Origin: Actinomycetota bacterium
GTDB lineage: Bacteria; Actinomycetota; Thermoleophilia; RBG-16-64-13
Length of the DNA stretch: 64,000 nt
Direction: 5' to 3'
Assembly: GCA_018830645.1 (NCBI GenBank)
Contig: JAHJSA010000093.1
Coordinates: forward strand, 1-64,000
Position 1 is the stretch's first letter. The number at the start of each line of letters is the position of its first letter. Shown in pieces: positions 25,947-35,590 of this stretch. Below the pieces are notes generated by a model. It saw only the letters and a program-made list of their open reading frames with translations. It was not told the DNA's origin and ran no database searches. A program made the translations under genes and the position numbers.

Positions 25947-26534
25947 CTACGAGGCCGCCGCCAGGTTCGCCGCCACGAAGTCCCAGTCGACGAGTTCCGT
26001 CAAGTAGGTCTCGATGTACTTGGGGCGGGCGTTCCGGTAGTCCACGTAGTAGGCGTGTTCCCACACGTCCATGGTCAGGAGCGCGACCTGGCCGTGTTTC
26101 AGCGGCAGGTCGGCGTTCGCGGTCTGGGTGATCTTCAGCGCGCCGCCCTCGAGCACCAACCATGCCCATCCTGATCCGAACAGAGTGGCTCCCGCCTTGC
26201 TGAACTGCTCCTTGAAGGAATCGAACGACCCGAAATCGCGCTCGATCATCGCCGCGAGGTCTCCAGCGGGCGAACCCCCGCCCCCCGGCTTCATGCATTT
26301 CCAGTAGAAGGAGTGATTCCATACCTGTGCGGCGTTGTTGAACACGCCTCCTTCGGCTGCGGCGATGATGTCCTCGAGGGTCTTATCGGCGAGTTCTGTG
26401 TTCTCCACAAGAGCATTAAGGTTGGTCACGTAAGCATTGTGGTGTTTGCCGTGGTGGAACTCCAGAGTCTCGGCGCTCACGTGTGGTTCGAGGGCGTCCT
26501 TTGCGTACGGGAGATCGGGCAGCGTGAATGCCAT
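25947..26534 (-). CDS. sodB: superoxide dismutase (Fe type by sequence)
   Basis: The enzyme dismutes superoxide in the cytoplasm. The 195-residue protein has the metal ligands in LEFHHGKHHNAY, QVWNHSFYW and MDVWEHAYYVDYRNARPKY. The NNAAQVWNHSFYW stretch and GATLFGSGWAWLV favour the Fe-SOD subgroup, although metal choice cannot be fixed by sequence alone. The ATG at 26534 has AAGGAG about 10 nt upstream. It indicates protection against oxygen in an otherwise anaerobic gene set. Confidence 0.95.
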   Translation of the reverse strand: MAFTLPDLPYAKDALEPHVSAETLEFHHGKHHNAYVTNLNALVENTELADKTLEDIIAAAEGGVFNNAAQVWNHSFYWKCMKPGGGGSPAGDLAAMIERDFGSFDSFKEQFSKAGATLFGSGWAWLVLEGGALKITQTANADLPLKHGQVALLTMDVWEHAYYVDYRNARPKYIETYLTELVDWDFVAANLAAAS

Positions 26535-26815
26535 CGTCGTCGTGTCTCCTTCCGGATCGTTCTCCCGCGTCGCCGCGGGCCTGTGGTGTGCGCACGGGGA
26601 GTAGCCTCCCGAGTCGAGCGCGGTGCTCCCATGGGTACCCTGCGCCTGAGGCCCTCCAAACCACCATCGGTTCTTTCTTGGTAAGCTTCAGGTGCGGCGC
26701 ACGGCTGCTCACAAGGGTACATGCGCAAGGACGGAGTTTGTGAGAGTACGACCACAGGGAACAGGTGCAGGCACGACGGGAACGCCTCGTCACACACAGA
26801 CACGAGGAGGCAGTC
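26535..26815. other. 281-bp divergent intergenic region between SOD and the PfpI gene
   Basis: Both flanking genes read outward, so promoters for each must lie here, but I see no convincing -35/-10 pair. A GGGTACCC palindrome is near the middle and the GAGGAGG ribosome-binding site of the PfpI gene is at the right end. No coding frame was recognised. Confidence 0.5.
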
Positions 26816-27673
26816 ATGCCCTTGAACGGAAGGCGCATCGTCATCTTGGCGGCGCAGGAGTATGAAGACCTTGAGCTCTGGTACCCGAAGCTGCGCCTGC
26901 AGGAGGCCGGAGCCAACGTGATAGTGGCCGGCCTCGGGGGGGCTAGCTACTCCTCGAAGCATGGGTATCCGGTGGAACCCGACGCCGTGATCGACGATCT
27001 CGACCCCTCAGAATACGACGGGGTGATCGTGCCCGGCGGATGGGCTCCGGATGCGCTGCGACGGTCAGAAGCGGTCAAGAGCTTCGTGGCGTCGATGGAT
27101 GAAGCCGGCGGCCTGGTCGCCGCGATCTGTCACGGCGGCTGGGTGTTGGCCTCCGCCGGAGTGGCATCCGGCCGCAGGGTCACATCGTCTCCCGCGATCC
27201 GCGACGACCTCTCGAACGCCGGCGCCGAGTGGGTTGATGCTGCTGTGGTCGTGGACCGCAACCTCGTCACCTCGCGCCGGCCTGCCGACCTCCCCGCCTT
27301 CATGCCCGCCGTCATCGCGATCCTCGCCGAGAAGGGCAAGCTTGCTACCGCCGTGCCGGACGCTCGTCTACTGGTCGACGGCGACCTCATCAGCATCTCG
27401 ATGTCGGCTGAATCCCTCGAGTACATGCTCGACATGCTCAACCGCATGCCCGCGGCCAAGGGCTACCGGGAACGAATCCCTCTCGCCGACCATGACGTCA
27501 TCGCGATCGTGCGCGACTTTGCGACCCACTCAGACCCACGCGGCCAACTCGAGGTGGATGCTTCTCAGATCGTCGACGTGAGCCCTGCCGGTGACGGTTG
27601 GAGAGTCCAGGGCAACCTACGCGCCCTCACCGTACTCGAAGGAGCCGACGTGCCCGGCATCGCCAAAATGTGA
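26816..27673 (+). CDS. DJ-1/PfpI family protein with C-terminal extension
   Basis: Residues 1 to about 170 form a DJ-1/PfpI class I amidotransferase-like domain: the N-terminal IVILAAQEYEDLELWYP with the conserved Glu, and the nucleophile elbow AAICHGGWVLASAG (Cys about 106). Members include general stress protein 18-type proteins, peptidases and deglycases. About 115 further residues (SMSAESLEYMLDMLNRMPAA and beyond) are not part of the usual 170-residue domain and were not recognised. The ATG at 26816 has GAGGAGG 5 nt upstream. It is divergent from the SOD gene and ends 2 bp from the next gene. Confidence 0.88.
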   Translation: MPLNGRRIVILAAQEYEDLELWYPKLRLQEAGANVIVAGLGGASYSSKHGYPVEPDAVIDDLDPSEYDGVIVPGGWAPDALRRSEAVKSFVASMDEAGGLVAAICHGGWVLASAGVASGRRVTSSPAIRDDLSNAGAEWVDAAVVVDRNLVTSRRPADLPAFMPAVIAILAEKGKLATAVPDARLLVDGDLISISMSAESLEYMLDMLNRMPAAKGYRERIPLADHDVIAIVRDFATHSDPRGQLEVDASQIVDVSPAGDGWRVQGNLRALTVLEGADVPGIAKM

Positions 27674-27675
27674 CG

Positions 27676-27966
27676 TCAATCCCAGGCTCGGGATCGAAGA
27701 ACGATCCCCTCGACAAGGTTACGTACCGCCTCGTCGAGGTCGCCGTCGCCCAACTCTAGCTGCTCCTGCTCGGCGACGGCCTGCAGCATGCCGCGGAGGG
27801 CGGCGATACTCGAATGCCACAGCACGTTGTCGAAGCGGAAGTTCTCCGGAGTGAGCGAGAGGAGTTCGCGATAGCGGCGGTGTCGGCGCAAGAACTGCTC
27901 GGTCAACCGGAAGCTCACAGACAGCGCATCGGTGAACAAGGCATCGCTGAAGTCGTCTTCATCCAC
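27676..27966 (-). CDS. hypothetical protein, 96 residues
   Basis: A small, acidic, probably all-helical protein (VDEDDFSDALFTDALS at the start, then FLRRHRRYRELLSL and LGDGDLDEAVRNLVEGIV). No family was recognised. The GTG at 27966 has a strong ribosome-binding site (AAGGAGG 5 nt upstream), which favours a real gene over the longer upstream frame that would run into the rnpB terminator hairpin. It lies just downstream of rnpB on the same strand and overlaps nothing. Confidence 0.6.
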   Translation of the reverse strand: MDEDDFSDALFTDALSVSFRLTEQFLRRHRRYRELLSLTPENFRFDNVLWHSSIAALRGMLQAVAEQEQLELGDGDLDEAVRNLVEGIVLRSRAWD

Positions 27967-27985
27967 GGTTCCTCCTTCCCAGATA

Positions 27986-28020
27986 CGTGAAAGCCCCTCC
28001 CAAAGGGAGAGGCCTTCACG
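27986..28020 (-). terminator. 16-bp-stem hairpin at the 3' end of rnpB
   Basis: Two 16-nt arms (CGTGAAGGCCTCTCCC on the minus strand and its partner) pair fully, with two G-U pairs and a 3-nt loop. It begins next to the rnpB 3' end. No T-run follows, so it may terminate inefficiently or act as a processing signal, and the following small gene starts only 20 bp later. Confidence 0.75.
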
Positions 28021-28395
28021 CAAGCAGCCCTGTAAGCCGGATTCTGTCGAGGGTAGCCATCCATCTGCGACACACGTTACCGTGCGCCTGTTGCAGCCAA
28101 CCCGGGGGCATCGGACGAGCAGCCCTCGAACGCCCCCCTATTCGGCCTTGCACCAGGTGGGGTTTGCCTGGCCGTCGTGTCACCACGACGCCGGTGCGCT
28201 CTTACCGCACCATTTCACCGTTGCAGCCGATCAAGGCGGACCCTGACCAACGTGCTGTGTAATTTCTGTGGCACTTTCCCGCGGGTCTCCCCGGCTGGAC
28301 GTTATCCAGCACCCTGCTCTATGGTGTCCGGACTTTCCTCGACGGACGGGGTGCCGTCGCCGGCACTCCTCCGCCGCGACTACCCGGGCTACGAT
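28020..28395 (-). ncRNA. rnpB: RNase P RNA (type A)
   Basis: The RNA subunit of RNase P, which cleaves tRNA 5' leaders. On the minus strand the conserved GAGGAAAGTCCGGACA element appears near the 5' end, AAACCCCACCTGGTGCAAGG in the middle and ACAGAATCCGGCTTACA near the 3' end. Helix P1 can be drawn between GTAGCCC (28392-28386) and GGGCTGC (28030-28024). The exact ends are estimated from P1 and the -10 box. Confidence 0.95.
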
Positions 28396-28398
28396 TCG

Positions 28399-28407
28399 AG
28401 TATACCA
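28399..28407 (-). promoter_or_regulatory. extended -10 promoter of rnpB
   Basis: TGG followed by TATACT (28404-28399) on the minus strand forms an extended -10 element 6 nt before the P1 5' strand. No -35 box is apparent. Confidence 0.6.
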
Positions 28408-28532
28408 TCGTGAAAAGAGAGCGCCGCAGGTGGACGCCGGTCGCGGTGAGTGACGCGAGCACACCTGTGGGCCGTCGACTCGAGCGGCTGCCACCGATGG
28501 GACGGCGGCGGCGAGCGGCCGGCAGTGGGAGG

Positions 28533-29569
28533 TCAGGCGTCGCGGTCGAGCGGGAAGAAACAGGCGGCTTGGTGGCCCGGGCCGTGGTCGGTCCTGGGCG
28601 GCACCTGCTGGGAGCAGATCGCCTTCGCCCGGAAGCAACGAGGGTGGAACACGCAGCCCGAGGGCGGATTGCTCGGGCTCGGCACGTCTCCCTCGAGCAC
28701 CCGATGTTCGCGCTTCTTCTGCACCGCGGGGTCGGGGATCGGGATCGCCAGGAGGAGTCCGTGGGTGTACGGGTGCACCGGGTGAGCGTAGAGCTCTTCG
28801 CTCGAGGCGATCTCCATGATCTTGCCGAGGTACATCACCGCCACCCTGTCGGAGATGTGCTTGACCACCGAGAGGTTGTGCGCAATGAAGAGGTAGGCGA
28901 GACCGAGCTCCTTCTGCAGCAGGTCGAACAGATTGAGGATCTGCGCCTGGATCGACACGTCGAGCGCCGACACCGGCTCGTCGCAGATGATCAGCTTCGG
29001 ATTCAGCGCGAGCGCGCGGGCCAGGCCGATGCGCTGGCGCTGACCGCCCGAGAACTGGTGCGGGTAGCGGTTGGTGAACGACGGGTTCAGCCCGACCAGG
29101 TCGAGGAGTTCCCGCACCCGCTCCTTCCGCTCGGCTCTCGTGCCGAGGTGGTGGATCACCAGTGGCTCCGCCACGATGGTGCCCACGGTCATGCGCGGGT
29201 TCAAGGAGGCATACGGGTCCTGGAAGACAATCTGCATGTCGCGGCGCATCGCGGCCATCTCGTCGCGCTTCAGGGTGGTCAGCTCAGTGCCCTCGAAGCG
29301 CACCGAGCCGGATGTGGGCCGGTGCAACTGAAGGATACAGCGACCGGTGGTGGTCTTCCCGCATCCGGACTCCCCAACCAATCCGAGGGTCTCTCCCTCG
29401 TCGATGTGAAAACTCACGCCCTCTACTGCGTGCACCATCCCCACGGTACGCTGGATAACGACCCCTGAGGTGATCGGGAACCTCTTCACCAAGTCGGTCA
29501 CCTGGAGCAACGGACCGTCCGACGACGTCCCTGCCGGCGTCCGCAGCTGATCGAGCAGAGTCTGGGCGC

Positions 29570-29573
<4 letters not shown>
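28533..29573 (-). CDS. oppF: oligopeptide ABC transporter ATP-binding protein OppF
   Basis: One of the two ATPases driving peptide import. The 346-residue protein has Walker [13 protein letters not shown], the Q-loop [14 protein letters not shown], signature [20 protein letters not shown] and Walker [15 protein letters not shown]. The C-terminal oligopeptide-transporter domain has the Cys set in [15 protein letters not shown]. The GTG at 29573 overlaps the oppD stop (GTGA) and has GGAGG upstream; the 44 codons before it overlap oppD. It is the last gene of the opp operon. Confidence 0.93.
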
Positions 29574-30561
<988 letters not shown>

Positions 30562-30565
<4 letters not shown>

Positions 30566-31500
30566 GTGGTCTCCTTAGTCTTCGGGTCGATGGCGTCCCT
30601 GAACCCGTCGCCCACGAAGTTGAACGCCAGCACCGTGATCCCGATGAACAGGCCAGGGAGGATGATGAGCCACGGATGTGACCTCAACGCCTTCCACCCC
30701 TCGGAAGCCAGCGTGCCCCACGATGCGTCGGGAGCAGATATCCCGAGGCCCAGGAACGACAGAGTCGCTTCCCCGATGATCATGCCCGGCACTTCCAGGA
30801 ACATGGCGACAACGATGATGCCGAGCGTGTTGGGCATCAGGTGGCGGAACACGATGCGCCGCCGACGCGCCCCCAGCGCCCTCGCGGCTTCCACGTACTC
30901 ACTCTGCTTGAGCGTGAGTATCTGCCCTCGCACGAGGCGTGACGGCGTGAGCCACGACACGATCGCCAGGGCCAAGAGCATGGGGACGATCCCCGCTCCC
31001 AAGATCACCAGCAAGATGATGGCGAAAGGCAGGTACGGGAGACCGTAGAGGATATCGACGAACCGCATCATGATGTCGTCCGTCTTCCCGCCGACGAACC
31101 CGGAGATCGATCCGTACAGCACACCCACCACGAGCACGATGCCCGTCGCCGCGAAGGCCACCAGCAGAGACACCCGACCGCCCAGAGCCATGCGCACGAA
31201 GAGGTCGCGCCCGAACATGTCCGTGCCGAACCAGTGTGCCGCTGTGGGGAGAAGATGAGCCCGGGAGTAGTCGATCTCGTCGAACGGATACGGCCGGAGA
31301 TAGGGGCCGACAGTGGCATACGCGATCATCAGCACGAGTATCGTGAACGCCGCCATCGCCGCGCGGTTGCGCGAGAAGCGCCGCACCACGTCGCCCCACA
31401 GGGTGGTCTGCTTCAGGACGAGGGGTTCCCCCGCGTCGATCAGTTCAGCGTCCGTGACGCCGGTCGGTTCGGTCGATTCTTTCGATCCGGGCGCCGGCAT
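30562..31500 (-). CDS. oppC: oligopeptide ABC transporter permease OppC
   Basis: A 312-residue membrane permease with an N-terminal helix (MAAFTILVLMIAYATVGPYL), five further membrane segments and the EAA-loop EAARALGARRRRIVFRHLMPN that contacts the ATPases. The N-terminal cytoplasmic tail of about 45 residues is typical of the DppC/OppC group. The ATG at 31500 directly abuts the oppB stop. Confidence 0.92.
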
Positions 31501-32418
31501 CTACTCGTACCGTATCCGCGGGTCGAGGAACCCGTAGACCACGTCTACGACCAAGTTGGCCACGATCACCACAGAGGACAACAGCACCGCCGTGCCCATC
31601 ACCACGGAATAGTCCCGATTCGACACGCTCGTGACAAAGTACTTCCCGAGCCCGGGGATGGAGAATATGTACTCGGTGAGGAAGGAGCCGGTGATGACGA
31701 ACCCAAGCAACGGTCCCGCCTGCGTCACCACCGGGATGAGAGAGTTGCGCAGCACGTGGCGGATCACCACCGTGTGGTACGGCAGACCTTTCGCCATGGC
31801 GGTGCGCACGTAGTCCTGCTGGAGCGTCTCCAACATGCTGCCCCGAGTGAGTCGGGCGAAGTAGGCGGAAAGCGCCGTTCCGAGCGTGATGGTGGGCAGC
31901 ACCCAGTGCCGCCACGTCTCCCATCGAGAGGTCGGGAACCACCCCAGTCTGAGCGCGAAGTAGTAAATGAGAACAGGGCCTATGATGAAGGTAGGTATAG
32001 CCCAACCGATAGTGGCGTAGAACATGGCCGCGTAGTCGAGCCACGTGTTGTGCTTGAGGGCGGAGATGATGCCGGCTGGTATCCCCATGACGACCGCGAG
32101 GCCGAAAGCCAACATCCCAAGATGGATCGAGACGGGGAACGCGTCTCCAATGACGTCGACGACCGTACGACCCTTCTGGGTCATCGACACCCCGAAATCA
32201 CCTTGCGCCGCATGCCAGACATAGCGGACGTACTGCTCGAGCCACGACTTGTCCAGACCGTACTTGGCGTTCATGTTCGCGAGTATTGCTTCCGGGATGC
32301 CCTTTTCACGCGTAAAGGGCCCCCCGGGTATCCCCTTCATGAGAAGGAACGTGAAGAGGACGACCACCAGAAGCACCGGGATCGTCCACAGGACGCGCCG
32401 GGCGATGAACTTGACCAA
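31501..32418 (-). CDS. oppB: oligopeptide ABC transporter permease OppB
   Basis: A 305-residue permease starting with the family-typical FIARRVLWTIPVLLVVVLF and containing DFGVSMTQKGRTV and YVRTAMAKGLPYHTVVIRHV. Six membrane helices are visible. The start is a TTG at 32418 with AGGAG 8 nt upstream. A 224-bp spacer with two hairpins separates it from oppA. Confidence 0.92.
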   Translation of the reverse strand: MVKFIARRVLWTIPVLLVVVLFTFLLMKGIPGGPFTREKGIPEAILANMNAKYGLDKSWLEQYVRYVWHAAQGDFGVSMTQKGRTVVDVIGDAFPVSIHLGMLAFGLAVVMGIPAGIISALKHNTWLDYAAMFYATIGWAIPTFIIGPVLIYYFALRLGWFPTSRWETWRHWVLPTITLGTALSAYFARLTRGSMLETLQQDYVRTAMAKGLPYHTVVIRHVLRNSLIPVVTQAGPLLGFVITGSFLTEYIFSIPGLGKYFVTSVSNRDYSVVMGTAVLLSSVVIVANLVVDVVYGFLDPRIRYE

Positions 32419-32546
32419 GAGGCGCTCTCCTTGCCTTTCGTGACTGGTTCGCTGGAGCCGAATCCATCAAGCAACGCGCGACTTCAAGCCGAGCCACGCG
32501 CGGTCGTTCAGGGAGTTAGCCTACCACACGGCGCTGGAGGTCTGCC

Positions 32547-32594
32547 GCTCCCCGCGGGGGAGCAAAGGACCAGCGGCGGCCTTACGGCCGCCGC
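32547..32594 (-). terminator. two tandem GC hairpins between oppA and oppB
   Basis: A 7-bp stem (32547-32563, GCTCCCC and GGGGAGC) and a perfect 9-bp stem (32573-32594, GCGGCGGCC with TTAC loop) lie between the oppA stop and oppB. Such intercistronic hairpins commonly give partial termination or protect the upstream message, so that binding protein exceeds permease. Confidence 0.7.
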
Positions 32595-32642
32595 CGGTAT
32601 GCATCAGTCACACGCGATGAACAGCGCGCTACTTCTTGAGAA

Positions 32643-34301
32643 CTACTTCTTGAGGATCTGCACGGTCCAGAAGTTGGTGGTCTCCCCGATAACGCTCGGC
32701 TCGTAGCCCGTTACGTGGTCGGCGACCAGTTCCTGATTCACGTACCAGTAGAGAGGAGCGATCGGCACCTCTTCCTGCAGGATCTTCTCCATGTCGGCGT
32801 AGAGATCCCAGCGCGCCTGGTCGTCAGCAGCTTCGAGAGAAGCCCCGAGAGCCGCGTCGTAGTCGGCGTTGCCCCAGCGGGTGTAGTTGTTACCGCTGTC
32901 GGTGCGGAAGAGCTCGAGCATGTTGTAAGCATCGAGATAGTCGATGACCCAGCCCATGCGGTACACCATGACGTCGTCGTTGTTCTGCACGAAGTCGAGG
33001 TACTGCGCCCACTCCATGTTCTTCAAGGTGGTGTTCACCCCGATCGCTTTCCACTGCGACTGGATAGCCGTAGCGATCGCGGCGTGGCTCTCGCTGGTGT
33101 TGTAGTAGATCACGATCTCGGGGAGTCCGGCGCCCTCGGGATATCCGGCCTCTGCCAGCAGGGCCTTCGCGCCTTCTACGTCGGCAGTGGGGGATCCCAT
33201 GCCCTGCTTGATCGTGTCGTAGCCTGCCATGCTATTGGGGATGAAGTCCACCGCCGGGAGCTGGCCACCCTTGGTGATGTTGTCCACGATCGACTGACGG
33301 TCGATCGCCAACGACAGCGCCTTACGCACCTTGGCATCGTCCAACGGGGGCTTCTTGGTGTTGAAGCCGAAGTAGTACGTACCGGTGAGCGGCACGACGC
33401 GGTACTGCGGGAGAGTCTTCAGACGGTCGATGTCGGCGGCCGGAAGGGCCTTCTGAACATCGATCTCTCCGGCTTCGAACGCCGCCACGCCGGTGGTCTC
33501 CTCGGCGATCATGACCATCTTGACGTTCTCGAGGGTGACTGTGTCGGCTTCGCGCCAGTCCGCCCGCTTGGTGAGCAGGATGTCGGAGTCGTGGTTCCAG
33601 GTGTCGAGCAGGTACGGGCCGTTGGTGACGATGTTCGCGGGCTCCGTCCAGGCGTCGCCGCCGGCATCCACCGTCGCCTTGTGGATCGGGAAGTAAGCTT
33701 GGTGGGCCATCATCGGCACGAACCACGGAGTCGGGGACACCAGGGTGACCACGAGTTTGGCCGGGTCGGTGGCGTCGATGCCCAAGTCTTCCATGGTGCC
33801 TTCACCGGAGTTGAATGCCTCGGCTCCTACGATGAAGTAGAGCATGTAGGCGTAGTCGGCGGCGGTCTCGGGATCGAGGATACGCACCCAGGATTCCTTG
33901 AAGTCGGCCGACGTCACCGTGTCACCGTTGGTCCAAGTGTCGGTGCCGCGAAGGTTGAAGGTGTAGACGAGGCCATCGTCGGAGACGTCCCAAGACTCTG
34001 CCACACCGGGGAAGACCTCACCAACAGGGTCGATGTGAACCAACCCTTCGAAGATGTTGTTGATGACCATGGACGACGTCGTGTCCGTTGCTAGGTTCGG
34101 ATCCAGGCTCGGCGGCTCCGAGGTGATGTTGATGGTGAGGGTCTGGTCTTCGGCCAGATCACCAGCGGCAACAGTCGTGTCAGTGCCACCTGCCGCTGTG
34201 GTGGTCGTCGTGTCCCCACATCCCACCGCCACCACGCCGAACATCGCCGTCAAGGCGATCACCAGCATGGCGACTACCCAAGTGCGCTTCCATCCGTCCA
34301 A
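32643..34301 (-). CDS. oppA: oligopeptide ABC transporter substrate-binding lipoprotein OppA
   Basis: A 552-residue extracytoplasmic peptide-binding lipoprotein. The signal peptide (WVVAMLVIALTAMFGVVAV) ends in the lipobox VAVGC, followed by a Thr-rich tether. SBP-family-5 landmarks are NITSEPPSLDPNLATDTTS, then VFPGVAESWDVSDDGLVYTF and the long peptide-binding body to the end. I place the start at a TTG at 34301 because AGGAGG lies 8 nt upstream and the signal peptide then begins normally; the ATG at 34334 adds an acidic stretch that is the translated ribosome-binding site. Peptide substrates are inferred from the family; nickel is less likely. Confidence 0.93.
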   Translation of the reverse strand: MDGWKRTWVVAMLVIALTAMFGVVAVGCGDTTTTTAAGGTDTTVAAGDLAEDQTLTINITSEPPSLDPNLATDTTSSMVINNIFEGLVHIDPVGEVFPGVAESWDVSDDGLVYTFNLRGTDTWTNGDTVTSADFKESWVRILDPETAADYAYMLYFIVGAEAFNSGEGTMEDLGIDATDPAKLVVTLVSPTPWFVPMMAHQAYFPIHKATVDAGGDAWTEPANIVTNGPYLLDTWNHDSDILLTKRADWREADTVTLENVKMVMIAEETTGVAAFEAGEIDVQKALPAADIDRLKTLPQYRVVPLTGTYYFGFNTKKPPLDDAKVRKALSLAIDRQSIVDNITKGGQLPAVDFIPNSMAGYDTIKQGMGSPTADVEGAKALLAEAGYPEGAGLPEIVIYYNTSESHAAIATAIQSQWKAIGVNTTLKNMEWAQYLDFVQNNDDVMVYRMGWVIDYLDAYNMLELFRTDSGNNYTRWGNADYDAALGASLEAADDQARWDLYADMEKILQEEVPIAPLYWYVNQELVADHVTGYEPSVIGETTNFWTVQILKK

Positions 34302-34404
34302 GATATCTTCCTCCTCTTCTCGACAACACTTCATGATTCGTGAAACAACGGCCTCGCGGCCGCCTCCTGCCCGAAGGCCTCTGCGTGTGCCGAAGCCTTC
34401 GCGG

Positions 34405-34626
34405 TCAGACCAAGAACCCAAGAGCGATCGTCACCACGAAGAACGCGATAGCCGTACCGATAGTGAGACGATCGAGGTTCTTCTGCACGACACCCGTGCC
34501 CCCAACAGACTGCAGCCCTCCACCGAACGCCCCAGAGAGGCCGGCGTCCTTCCCCGAGTGCAGGAAGATAAGCACGAGGACGGCTACTCCCAGCAGGGTG
34601 TCCAGCAAAGCAAGCACATATACCAC
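34405..34626 (-). CDS. secG: preprotein translocase subunit SecG
   Basis: A 73-residue membrane protein with two helices (VYVLALLDTLLGVAVLVLIF and the C-terminal AIAFFVVTIALGF) separated by the Gly-rich GLSGAFGGGLQSVGGTG typical of SecG. The GTG at 34626 is chosen because GGAG lies 8 nt upstream; the GTG at 34635 overlaps the ribosome-binding site. In many Actinobacteria secG follows tpiA, and here a sigma/anti-sigma pair and gpmI intervene. Confidence 0.92.
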   Translation of the reverse strand: MVYVLALLDTLLGVAVLVLIFLHSGKDAGLSGAFGGGLQSVGGTGVVQKNLDRLTIGTAIAFFVVTIALGFLV

Positions 34627-34884
34627 GCGAGTCACTCCTTCTGATGCCCGAAGACCGCCTTAGCGGCGAACCCGAGAAGATTACCACACGCGCACCAGGC
34701 TTCCGGGCTTTGGAACGGACTGTGGCAGCAGTGCCACGGCAGCGATCACCCCGCGACCGTACCCACCCATAGGTATAAGACGAGTGAGCACCAATGGAAG
34801 TTGGCAGGCGCCTCAGCCGGAGTTGACAGGTTCCTCAACCCGGCCGAATAGCGATCGCCCCGTTCGCCACCACAAGCCCCCAAG
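34627..34884. other. 258-bp non-coding region upstream of secG
   Basis: No coding frame was recognised. A weak minus-strand promoter (TTGGTG, 17 nt, TATGGG near 34760-34790) could serve secG. The right end adjoins the hairpin after the anti-sigma factor gene. Confidence 0.4.
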
Positions 34885-34920
34885 GAGCCGGCGCGACCAG
34901 GGGGCACCGGTTGCCGGCTC
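34885..34920 (-). terminator. hairpin overlapping the stop of the anti-sigma factor gene
   Basis: GAGCCGGC (34885-34892) and GCCGGCTC (34913-34920) form a perfect 8-bp stem with a 20-nt loop that can itself fold. It lies over and just past the stop codon. No T-run is present. Confidence 0.5.
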
Positions 34921-35584
34921 AGAGGTTCTCGGGGCGGTAGTGGACCTCGTCGTACAGCGACATCGGAGTCAGCCCCATCATCCACTTCTCCCAGTACGGA
35001 TCGTCGGCAAGGCGACGGGGCACCCACGAAGCGAGGATCGACACTCGTTCCTGCACGTCCGTGCCGGGATCGAGTGTGCGCGAGGCGATGATACGCGGCG
35101 AGCCGAGCGGATACCCGGCTTCATCGGCAACGGTGTCTTGCGTGAGTGTCCAGACTCCCAGCCCGCCGATGAAGATGCCCAGCGACATCGCCGCTACAAG
35201 CGCCGCCGCGGCGAACGCGGAGCGAGGGGCCACGGGCCCCGCCTCTCCCTCCGACCTCTCCTTCATCATCGAAGCCAGGCGGGCGGCTAGTTCCTGCTCT
35301 CGCCCTCGAGCGGACGCGTTCCGGCGGCGCCCGTGCCTCGTTCCCGAAACGACCACCTGAGTGCTGAATCCCTCAGCGTGCAGGACGGCGCCGGTGCGCT
35401 GGGCGAACGACTGGAAGCTCCGACAGGAGGCACAGCCGGCGAGATGGCGCGCCGCCCTGGCTCGCTCGAGATCGTTGGCCTCGTGGTCAACGATGAGGGA
35501 CAGCAGCGACCTGACTTCGGAGCACGACGAAGCGAGCGAGCCACCGCCTGCTCCATGGCCTTCACGTGTTCCTCGCAACCACAT
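34919..35584 (-). CDS. zinc-finger anti-sigma factor, single-pass membrane protein
   Basis: The 221-residue protein has an N-terminal cytoplasmic zinc-binding anti-sigma domain with the HLAGCASC motif (His-x3-Cys-x2-Cys) preceded by CSEVRSLLSLIVDHEAND. One membrane helix (AFAAAALVAAMSLGIFIGG) follows near residues 125-150, then a C-terminal extracytoplasmic part of about 70 residues with no recognised domain. It should hold the adjacent ECF sigma factor inactive at the membrane. The ATG at 35584 is 6 bp after the sigma gene. Confidence 0.88.
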   Translation of the reverse strand: MWLRGTREGHGAGGGSLASSCSEVRSLLSLIVDHEANDLERARAARHLAGCASCRSFQSFAQRTGAVLHAEGFSTQVVVSGTRHGRRRNASARGREQELAARLASMMKERSEGEAGPVAPRSAFAAAALVAAMSLGIFIGGLGVWTLTQDTVADEAGYPLGSPRIIASRTLDPGTDVQERVSILASWVPRRLADDPYWEKWMMGLTPMSLYDEVHYRPENL

Positions 35585-35590
35585 CCCGCC

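Noticed and set aside
28021-28262. Short frames on both strands over rnpB
   Set aside because: The conserved RNase P RNA elements explain this region fully; the translated frames show no protein features.
34844-34880. TTGACA on the plus strand near 34833 as a promoter
   Set aside because: No -10 box lies at a workable spacing and no plus-strand gene follows.
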